Of a stretch of DNA of 24,113 nucleotides, positions 15,904 to 21,088 are shown one piece after another. Location of the stretch: positions 1-24,113 of the IMG/VR virus record IMGVR_UViG_3300049846_001062; one strand, given 5' to 3'. A program made the translations under genes and the position numbers. The stretch is from a virus. The notes beneath the pieces were generated by a model. The model saw only the letters and a list, made by a program, of their open reading frames with translations, was not told the DNA's origin and ran no database searches. Position 1 is the first letter of the stretch; each line of letters opens with the position of its first letter.

Positions 15904-15935
15904 AAGCCCGGTCAGCCATCTAGCTAACCGGGCTT
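15904..15935 (-). terminator. Hairpin between convergent genes, terminator-like on the minus strand
   Basis: A perfect 9-bp stem, AAGCCCGGT (15904-15912) with ACCGGGCTT (15927-15935), and a 14-nt loop. On the minus strand the stem runs directly into TTTTG, so it should end transcription from the tail tube gene. On the plus strand no T-run follows, though the stem may still slow the neck-cassette transcript. Confidence 0.7.
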
Positions 15936-15963
15936 CCCTAGCACCACCACCCCAGCGCTAGGG
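15936..15963. other. Second hairpin adjoining the terminator
   Basis: CCCTAGC (15936-15942) pairs with GCTAGGG (15957-15963) across a 14-nt loop, abutting the first hairpin with no gap. No T-run on either side. It may help separate the two convergent transcripts. Confidence 0.45.
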
Positions 15964-15974
15964 GCGGCCGCTTA

Positions 15975-16454
15975 TCAGGCGTTGGTCTCAGCGCTCCAGG
16001 TGTAGGCGCCGTAACCGGTGAGGGTGAAGCTCACAGATGCCACGTTGCCGGCAGCAATCGACTCGGAGAAGTCGGTCACCCAAGCCACACCCGAGTGGTA
16101 CTCAGGGTTGCCAGCAGCGCTTTGCTCGGGGGATTCGCGATACCACTGAACCGTGACGCCGGTGGCAGCGTTGAGGGCGGCGTTCTTCAGTACCTGATAA
16201 CCGGCGTCATTGAGGTTCAGGTTCATCTGCATCGGGATGCTGTAGCTCTGGCGCTGCACCACCGTTGCGGTAAAGCCCAGGTCACTGCCGTAGTCCAGAA
16301 CGTCCTGGGTTTCGGTGGAACCCTGGATGCCGGCTTCAGTCAGCGACAGCACCTCGGTCAGGCCAGTGCTGTTGGTGGGGTGGGTGCTAGCGGTAGTACC
16401 AGCTTTAACCCAGAACCGATAGTTGAGCGAGTTAAAGAACGCACCCGTAGCCAT
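15975..16454 (-). CDS. Major tail tube protein (159 aa)
   Basis: The gene order and sequence fit a lambda gpV / HK97-type tail tube subunit. A start (MATGAFFNSLNYRFWVKAGT) is followed by strands through LDYGSDLGFTATVVQRQSYS and IPMQMNLNLNDAGYQVLKNA, a helix around residues 82-95, and a final strand pair (ASVSFTLTGYGAYTW). The pairs of strands with a late helix and the size are typical of tube proteins. It is probably made in large amounts; it has its own motif copy and its own terminator, so it forms a single-gene unit. Downstream, where tail chaperones normally lie, there is instead a plus-strand neck cassette. Confidence 0.8.
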   Translation of the reverse strand: MATGAFFNSLNYRFWVKAGTTASTHPTNSTGLTEVLSLTEAGIQGSTETQDVLDYGSDLGFTATVVQRQSYSIPMQMNLNLNDAGYQVLKNAALNAATGVTVQWYRESPEQSAAGNPEYHSGVAWVTDFSESIAAGNVASVSFTLTGYGAYTWSAETNA

Positions 16455-16477
16455 TGACCTGTTAAGCGTTGGTTGCT

Positions 16478-16490
16478 CCTAGATTTCCTC
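16478..16490 (-). promoter_or_regulatory. Start-associated 13-mer (copy upstream of 16454)
   Basis: Reads GAGGAAATCTAGG, 23 nt before the ATG. Its TAG is the stop codon of the sigma-like gene. Confidence 0.65.
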
Positions 16491-17030
16491 GGCTTCTAAG
16501 ACTTCGTACGGCGTAGGGCGCGGGCAAACATGTAGGTCGAAGCCGCGGATGTCGTGATCCGTGGGGCTCGTGGCTACTAAGGCGAGGCGCAGCGCCTCTT
16601 CAGTCATTTGGAGTTGCGTCAGCACTTCAGCTCTGCTGTAGCCCTTGTCTAGTAGCCGGCGGGCTAGCTGCCCGTTGCGGCGGACGGTGCCGGGGGCTTT
16701 GACGAGCCAGTTGTGGTCGCGAATGAAGTGCAGAACGTCGCCCTCCGCAAACACTGTCAGCAGGGTGCTGAACGTGCCCTTGGCGGGTTGCCACGCACGG
16801 CACGTCTTGATAAACGCCTGATCAATACAACTGAATACGTCCTCTGCGCTAACGAACGGGTATTTGCGGCATAGCTTTCGCCCCATCATCCGCAGAAGAC
16901 CTTGATGCTCCCGGTACATCGCAGCGATGCGCCGTTGCTCCTCTCGCGATAGCGGGGTCGCTAAGTAGCCCGTGCGGGGGCGGTGGCGCGTTGCAGAAGG
17001 CGCGTCTGTGGGCGGGGCACCCTGAGCCAT
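16479..17030 (-). CDS. Sigma-70-like protein, regions 2-3 without region 4 (183 aa)
   Basis: Residues 36-108 follow the region 2 pattern of sigma-70 factors: MYREHQGLLRMMGRKLCRKY, then AEDVFSCIDQAFIKTCRAW, QPAKGTFSTLL and DVLHFIRDHNW. They match the usual D-x-x-Q-x-A-F, F-x-P-x-KG-x-FST and IRD landmarks. Residues 109-150 (KAPGTVRRNGQLARRLLDKG, then SRAEVLTQLQMTEEALRLAL) look like a region 3 helix set. The C-terminus has no helix-turn-helix for region 4. If active, it would direct host RNA polymerase to phage promoters. Placement inside the structural module, between adaptor and tail tube, is odd. A diverged or inactive sigma fold, or a terminase-small-like DNA-binding protein, are alternatives. 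Confidence 0.65.
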   Translation of the reverse strand: MAQGAPPTDAPSATRHRPRTGYLATPLSREEQRRIAAMYREHQGLLRMMGRKLCRKYPFVSAEDVFSCIDQAFIKTCRAWQPAKGTFSTLLTVFAEGDVLHFIRDHNWLVKAPGTVRRNGQLARRLLDKGYSRAEVLTQLQMTEEALRLALVATSPTDHDIRGFDLHVCPRPTPYEVLEAEEI

Positions 17031-17078
17031 GAACTCGGTTCGGGCCTACCCAATGTAGTTGCGTATGGCTAACGCTAC

Positions 17079-17639
17079 CTAGCTGCGCTGAACCTGTACG
17101 ACGCCAAGCCCCGTTCGCGTCGTGCTGGTGGTTAAACAGCCGAGAATTGCTGCTAAGTGAGGTAGCACTGTTAAAGGAGTCACCGCTTCGGTGGTGGAAT
17201 TGCCAACGTCAGTGCGCCACTCAATCTCCATCACATCCAACTTCAGTCGGCGCAGGTCGCGGTTTGGAACGCCGGCCACAAGTGCTTTGGAGCTGGGGGT
17301 GCTGCGCAGCAGGGTGGGGTCGCCGAGTAGGGCGTTGGCGAGGTCGAAGGTAGCTAGCTCAACCTCTCGCGGTATTTGCGTTGCGGTGTAGTCCTTGTCG
17401 CCGCACTTTGCGTTGGACCTTGGCCACGCCAAAGCTTGGGTCGTCGTGGCTCTGGTGCCGATCCAGCCCAACGTCTCTAAACCGTTGGTGGCTGTGATCA
17501 AAGCACGGACCTTGTTATCGCTCGTTGCACTGCTCCAGGCCAGCGTCCCCACCATCCCGTCAGCAATGCTGTCCGCTCCAGCGACGCTTAAGTAGCTGTT
17601 GGCGTTGCTGGCTCCAGCAGTCGCAACGAGGGTGGGCAC
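17079..17639 (-). CDS. Head-tail adaptor / connector protein, DnaT-like fold (186 aa)
   Basis: The sequence pattern SNANSYLSVAGADSIADG, then DNKVRALITATNGLETLGWI, QALAWPRSNAKCGDK, and IPREVELATFDLANALLGD is that of phage adaptor proteins often labelled DnaT-like or HK97 gp6-like. The QALAWPRS element and the following helix are the most diagnostic part. These proteins form the ring under the portal. The start is GTG at 17639. A divergent gene begins at 17700, and the 60 bp between them hold two opposed motif copies. It follows the capsid gene with the plus-strand helix-turn-helix gene in between. Length is normal for the family. Confidence 0.75.
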   Translation of the reverse strand: MPTLVATAGASNANSYLSVAGADSIADGMVGTLAWSSATSDNKVRALITATNGLETLGWIGTRATTTQALAWPRSNAKCGDKDYTATQIPREVELATFDLANALLGDPTLLRSTPSSKALVAGVPNRDLRRLKLDVMEIEWRTDVGNSTTEAVTPLTVLPHLAAILGCLTTSTTRTGLGVVQVQRS

Positions 17640-17656
17640 TGGCTTCTGCGCGATTG

Positions 17657-17669
17657 CCTAGGTTTCCGG
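17657..17669 (-). promoter_or_regulatory. Start-associated 13-mer, adaptor side of a divergent pair
   Basis: Reads CCGGAAACCTAGG, an exact modal copy, 17 nt before GTG 17639. It overlaps the opposed plus-strand copy on CCGG, as at 15011-15014. Confidence 0.75.
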
Positions 17670-17680
17670 GGCAACTTTGG
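17668..17680 (+). promoter_or_regulatory. Start-associated 13-mer, helix-turn-helix side of a divergent pair
   Basis: Reads GGGGCAACTTTGG on the plus strand, 19 nt before GTG 17700. The same GGGGCAA variant is used on one side of the other divergent pair. Confidence 0.7.
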
Positions 17681-17699
17681 GTGTAACTGCATACCCACA

Positions 17700-18008
17700 G
17701 TGAGCGATCTAGCCCAAGAACAGCAGGACACTGCTGTAGAAGCGTGTCCGGCAGAAAAGCCGGGGCGTAAAAAGAGCGCAAAAGCAGCAGAGAGTCTCGC
17801 TGCTAAAGGACCGCGTAAGTGGGAAGACGTGGTGCCCAAAATCCGTGAAATGAAAGATGCTGGGGCGACTGTCCCCGAAATCGCGGAGAAGCTTGAGCTG
17901 GGCTACGTGCTCGTGAATCAGGTGATCCTGCAGAGCTACAAGATGAGCGTGGATACCGTGGGCGTGTTTGAGCGGCAGGAGCGGGCGCGGTTGGGTATCG
18001 AGGGCTGA
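17700..18008 (+). CDS. Small helix-turn-helix protein (102 aa), plus strand
   Basis: A polar N-terminus with a basic patch (KPGRKKSAKAAESLAAKG) is followed by a helix-turn-helix of the Hin/resolvase or region-4 type, about residues 45-78: PKIREMKDAGATVPEIAEKL then YVLVNQVILQSYK. A short charged C-terminal helix ends the protein. The GTG start follows a motif copy; there is no clear Shine-Dalgarno. It is a single gene on the plus strand, converging with the capsid gene, and the strong terminator between them is polarised for the capsid transcript. A DNA-binding regulator, a small terminase-like DNA binder, or a partner of the sigma-like protein are all possible. No homologue is named. Confidence 0.65.
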   Translation: MSDLAQEQQDTAVEACPAEKPGRKKSAKAAESLAAKGPRKWEDVVPKIREMKDAGATVPEIAEKLELGYVLVNQVILQSYKMSVDTVGVFERQERARLGIEG

Positions 18009-18012
18009 ACGC

Positions 18013-18044
18013 AAAAAAAAAAAAGCCCCCTGCTTGAGGGGGCT
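18013..18044 (-). terminator. Strong intrinsic terminator after the capsid gene
   Basis: On the minus strand AGCCCCC and GGGGGCT arms (18044-18038 and 18030-18024) form a 7-8 bp GC stem with a 5-7 nt loop, and the distal arm runs into a tract of about 12 T (A-run 18013-18024 on the plus strand). It lies 20 nt after the capsid stop. Confidence 0.9.
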
Positions 18045-18063
18045 GTGATGCTCGCTATGGCGA

Positions 18064-19140
18064 TCAGGCGTAGACGCCGGCGTCATAGGGGGTGTTAACC
18101 AAGAGGCGCACCAGGGGCACGTTCTTGACGGTGTTGTAGGCCAGGCCCCAGGAGCCGGTTGCGCCCAGGTTGCCGGTGCTGGCGGCGTTGGTGGGGTTGT
18201 CACCGGCGGCGGCCCACTTGGTGCCCAGAACGTGGTAGCCGTAGTGCATGTCCACGATCAGCAGATCCTGGAAGCTGGACTTGTTGCGGTCGGTCTCGAC
18301 ACGCAGATCCTGCTGCACGCCCTCAGCCACAACGCCGGCGCCGAACAGGTACACGGGGTACTTGTTCAGGTGGGTGGCGGTGCCGCCGCTGATCACGCCG
18401 ATCTGGTCGTCGACGATGACGCGCAGACCGGCGAAGGTGTTGTAGGACACGCCGGTGAGGCCGGAGGCGCTTGAGAGGCTGCCGCCGCTTACTTGCACCT
18501 GCAGGTAGCCGGTCTCCTCCAGGTAGGCAGCCACGTTGCTGTGCATGGCGATGGCGGTCAGCTCGCTGCCGCGCTCACCCAGCTTGTTCTTGGCCTTCAC
18601 CACGTTGGCAGCGCTCAGATAGTTGGCGCTGGTTGCGGTGGTGGTGCCGGTGGCATCAAAGGTGTTGGCACCCAGGACGCCGGAGCCGGCGATGTTGCCG
18701 AACAGACCGCCGAGTTGAGCCAGCAGGGTGCCGGTCTTCTTCTTGGCAATGGCAGCAGCCAGCTGGTTCGCAACGTGGCCGAGAGGGTCGGCAGCGGAGC
18801 CGAGGCGGCTGAGGTCGTCGGTGGCGTACTGGAAGCCACGGTGCAGAATCGTCATGATCTGCTCGTCGGCCGTCACGTTCTGAGACGTGAGGTAGCCGGC
18901 GCCGCTGGTGCCCCAGCTGTTACCGCTGGTGATCACCTCCTCGGTGGGGTTGATCGCATCCAGCAGGGGGACGCGCACGCGGGTGCCGCCAGAGCGGGCG
19001 TCAAGGGCAGCGTTGCGCTGCACAACGCCGGACTGCACAAAAGCGCTCTGCTCAAAAATGCGCTCGGCTGTGTAGTCGAGGAACTGGGGCTTGACAATCA
19101 AGTTTGAGAGGAAGGTTCCTCCCATGTTCTGGAGAGACAT
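18064..19140 (-). CDS. Major capsid protein (358 aa)
   Basis: This is the first gene after the scaffold and is of normal HK97-fold coat length. Features expected for this fold are an N-terminal arm (FLDYTAERIFEQSAFVQSGV), an E-loop-like region (RVRVPLLDAINPTEEVITSG), a long spine helix (DPLGHVANQLAAAIAKKKTG) and a C-terminal beta region (AGLRVIVDDQIGVISGG, PVYLFGAGVVAEGVQQDL, DMHYGYHVLGTKWA). It resembles the coat family found with MuF-type head proteins and DUF4055 portals. A Shine-Dalgarno AAGGAG lies just 2 nt before the ATG, closer than usual. A weak motif copy (CGGTAAACCCCG, 19154-19165) precedes it. The strong terminator downstream fits high, separately controlled expression. Confidence 0.9.
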   Translation of the reverse strand: MSLQNMGGTFLSNLIVKPQFLDYTAERIFEQSAFVQSGVVQRNAALDARSGGTRVRVPLLDAINPTEEVITSGNSWGTSGAGYLTSQNVTADEQIMTILHRGFQYATDDLSRLGSAADPLGHVANQLAAAIAKKKTGTLLAQLGGLFGNIAGSGVLGANTFDATGTTTATSANYLSAANVVKAKNKLGERGSELTAIAMHSNVAAYLEETGYLQVQVSGGSLSSASGLTGVSYNTFAGLRVIVDDQIGVISGGTATHLNKYPVYLFGAGVVAEGVQQDLRVETDRNKSSFQDLLIVDMHYGYHVLGTKWAAAGDNPTNAASTGNLGATGSWGLAYNTVKNVPLVRLLVNTPYDAGVYA

Positions 19141-19169
19141 TGCTCCTTAAGGGCGGGGTTTACCGTGAA

Positions 19170-19895
19170 TTACCCGCGACTCGCCTCGGCCTTCATGGCG
19201 CGGGCGAGCTCGGGGTTTTCCGCTTCAAGCCGTAAAGCTTCGGTGAGGTTGAAGCTCTCGTTCTTGTACGGATTGCGAAGGCCGGCGCTGGTGGCGCTGG
19301 CAGTCGCGCCCATGCCTCGGGCTGCAGTTGCTGCAAAGTGGTGGTCCCAGCCACTGCCCGCTGACTTCAACGTCTGCAGGTGGGCGTCGAGCGGTTGCTC
19401 GATGCCGTTCACGACCACCATCGGGGTGCCGTTGGTTTCGCGAAGCTGGGGGGCAAGAAGGCCGTAGAGCTGCTCGGGTGCAAGGGCGTTGGCGGCGCTG
19501 ATCGCGTTAAGCGCGGTGGCGCGGAGGCGTTCGGCGCTGATGGCGCTGTCCTTTTCGTTGAGCTGGGCCTCTAGTTCGCTGATGCGCTGCACCAGCCGGG
19601 CGTTCTCTGCGGTTGCGTCAGTCCACAACTGTTTGTATTCGCCGGAGTCCTCCAGCGATTTTTGAGTTGTGGTCTTGAGCTTTGCCTCTAACTCGCGAAG
19701 ACGCTTTTCGGAATCGCCAAGACGCTCGTTGAGCGCTTTGTTTGCTTCGCCTTTTGCGAGATTGTCGCGTTGGACAAGCTCTAACTTGGCGCGAAGGGCG
19801 GAGGCGTCGTCGCTTGCTGGGGCGGTGGCGGGTTGCTGAGTCACGGACTCAACTGACTCCTCCACTGGAGGAGTCCCCACGACTTGCTCAGGCAT
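19170..19895 (-). CDS. Capsid scaffold protein (241 aa)
   Basis: Immediately upstream of the capsid gene and of typical scaffold composition. It has an acidic, disordered start (PVEESVESVTQQPATAPASD), then a long coiled coil at about residues 30-125 (LRAKLELVQRDNLAKGEANK, EKRLRELEAKLKTTTQ, RISELEAQLNEKDSAISAER). A basic and Asn-containing C-terminal part follows (GLRNPYKNESFNLTEAL, RLEAENPELARAMKAEA), similar to the coat-binding tails of other scaffolds. No protease signature is visible. The ATG lies 20 nt after a motif copy. Confidence 0.85.
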   Translation of the reverse strand: MPEQVVGTPPVEESVESVTQQPATAPASDDASALRAKLELVQRDNLAKGEANKALNERLGDSEKRLRELEAKLKTTTQKSLEDSGEYKQLWTDATAENARLVQRISELEAQLNEKDSAISAERLRATALNAISAANALAPEQLYGLLAPQLRETNGTPMVVVNGIEQPLDAHLQTLKSAGSGWDHHFAATAARGMGATASATSAGLRNPYKNESFNLTEALRLEAENPELARAMKAEASRG

Positions 19896-19915
19896 GGGGT
19901 GAAGTAAATGTACGC

Positions 19916-19928
19916 ACTAAGTTGCCGG
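19916..19928 (-). promoter_or_regulatory. Start-associated 13-mer (copy upstream of 19895)
   Basis: Reads CCGGCAACTTAGT, with a single departure at the last base, 20 nt before the scaffold ATG. The CCGGCAACTTAG core equals that at 897-909. Confidence 0.65.
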
Positions 19929-19950
19929 CGGCTACGCCGTGTCCGTGTGA

Positions 19951-20817
19951 TTACGGCGGCGTTGGTATAGGAAGGATGCGGCACCTGCACCGTGGATGGA
20001 CGGGTGGGATGTAGGGGAAGCCGGTGGCGCGGTCGCTCGTGAGACCATCAAGGGGGCGGCACACTGGGCAGGTCTTGGGGTCCAAAGTGGCGTGATAGCG
20101 CCAACCAGCACTTGCAAAAGCTGGGGCGTCTGGGGTAACTGGGTACTGGCGGGTGAGGTAGTCCTTTCGCTGGAAGACTGCGCGCTCCGCGTAACCACTT
20201 ACCTCCCAAATCGCGTTGGCGATTAAGGCTGTGTCCCGGTTGCGGAGAGCGCTGTAGATCGTGCCGCGGGAGTTAATGGGCTGGATGTAGCCGCGGCGCG
20301 TGCGCTCGGCGACGATGGTGCGGGCGATCTCAATTGTCGGGTCGCCGCGCATCAAGCCGGCGAGGATCTTGGCGCGGATGGCGCGGAGGTGGGCGCGGGT
20401 GTAAGGGCTAAGGCCGGTGGTGGGGTCGGGCGCGAATAGCTCCAGCAGGGTCAGGCCGCCGCTGCGGGCCGTGCGCAGGAGGTCGTCACCGCGGCGCGGG
20501 CGGTAGTCGCGGGCCGTAATCGCTAGTCGCGCATACTCGGCGGCGCGGCGGGCGTGTTGGGCGTCGACCTCCTCCAGCTGCAGCAGCAGGATGCTGCGGA
20601 ACTGGGCGCTGTAGTCCTGGAGCTCACGCGCGAAGGGAGCAAGCAGTGCTTCTAGAACCAGCTGGCGGCTGATGCCGGTGTTTGGGAGCGATGCAATCAG
20701 CGATTGGCGTAGGCGCCACAGCAGCAGAAGTAGGAGCGCTTTGGTGTCGTCCTCGACGCTCTTTTCGTTGCGGCGTAGGGCCGCTTGGGAGGCGTAGAGG
20801 TACTCGTCTGGGGTCAC
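19951..20817 (-). CDS. Mu F-like minor head protein (288 aa)
   Basis: The C-terminus (residues 250-288) contains CPVCRPLDG and PPVHPRCRCRI, the Cys/His pattern that marks Mu gpF-like head morphogenesis proteins. The N-terminal two-thirds are helical (SVEDDTKALLLLLLWRLRQS, LQLEEVDAQHARRAAEYARL). Proteins of this group lie next to portals, enter the head and may be ejected with DNA. A GTG start overlaps the stop of the preceding Cys4 gene (GTGA), so the two are translated together. No toxin or peptidase domain is fused at the C-terminus. Length is normal. Confidence 0.85.
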   Translation of the reverse strand: MTPDEYLYASQAALRRNEKSVEDDTKALLLLLLWRLRQSLIASLPNTGISRQLVLEALLAPFARELQDYSAQFRSILLLQLEEVDAQHARRAAEYARLAITARDYRPRRGDDLLRTARSGGLTLLELFAPDPTTGLSPYTRAHLRAIRAKILAGLMRGDPTIEIARTIVAERTRRGYIQPINSRGTIYSALRNRDTALIANAIWEVSGYAERAVFQRKDYLTRQYPVTPDAPAFASAGWRYHATLDPKTCPVCRPLDGLTSDRATGFPYIPPVHPRCRCRILPIPTPP

Positions 20818-21074
20818 TTGCGCGTCTGCCTTGCGATCAGTCGACCGGTGCGCTCTTCCGGTAGGTAGTCAGTCGTCCACTCGCCGCATACATCCGTTTC
20901 GGCGCTCGTGGTGGGCCAGCCTTGCGTACTAGGGGCGTATCGGTGGCACTTACCTACGGCTGCGGCTGGTGCGGGTGGGTGCCACCAACGACACGTTGCA
21001 CAGGTGGCGTCTAGGGGCACCGTGTTCTTCATAACTTCTGCTTTGACTTCGCTCCAGCTGGGGTGGTGACGCAT
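20814..21074 (-). CDS. Small Cys4 (probable zinc-binding) protein (86 aa)
   Basis: It has four cysteines: CATC at residues 25-28, C43 in GKCHRYAP, and C63 in DVCGEW, with conserved-looking aromatics. This spacing suggests a small zinc knuckle. Similar short proteins with CxxCxxW, xCHRxxP and CGxW elements recur next to phage portal and head genes, usually without known function. Start is ATG 21074; the ATG at residue 15 (21032) is a shorter alternative that keeps the whole zinc domain. It lies 14 nt after the portal stop and overlaps the MuF gene start, with no motif copy of its own, so it belongs to the portal unit. Confidence 0.7.
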   Translation of the reverse strand: MRHHPSWSEVKAEVMKNTVPLDATCATCRWWHPPAPAAAVGKCHRYAPSTQGWPTTSAETDVCGEWTTDYLPEERTGRLIARQTRK

Positions 21075-21088
21075 GGCTGTTTTCGCCG

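Noticed and set aside
18493-19107. Plus-strand ORF of 204 codons opposite the capsid gene
   Set aside because: Antisense shadow of the capsid gene; Gly/Val/Ala-rich with no domain pattern.
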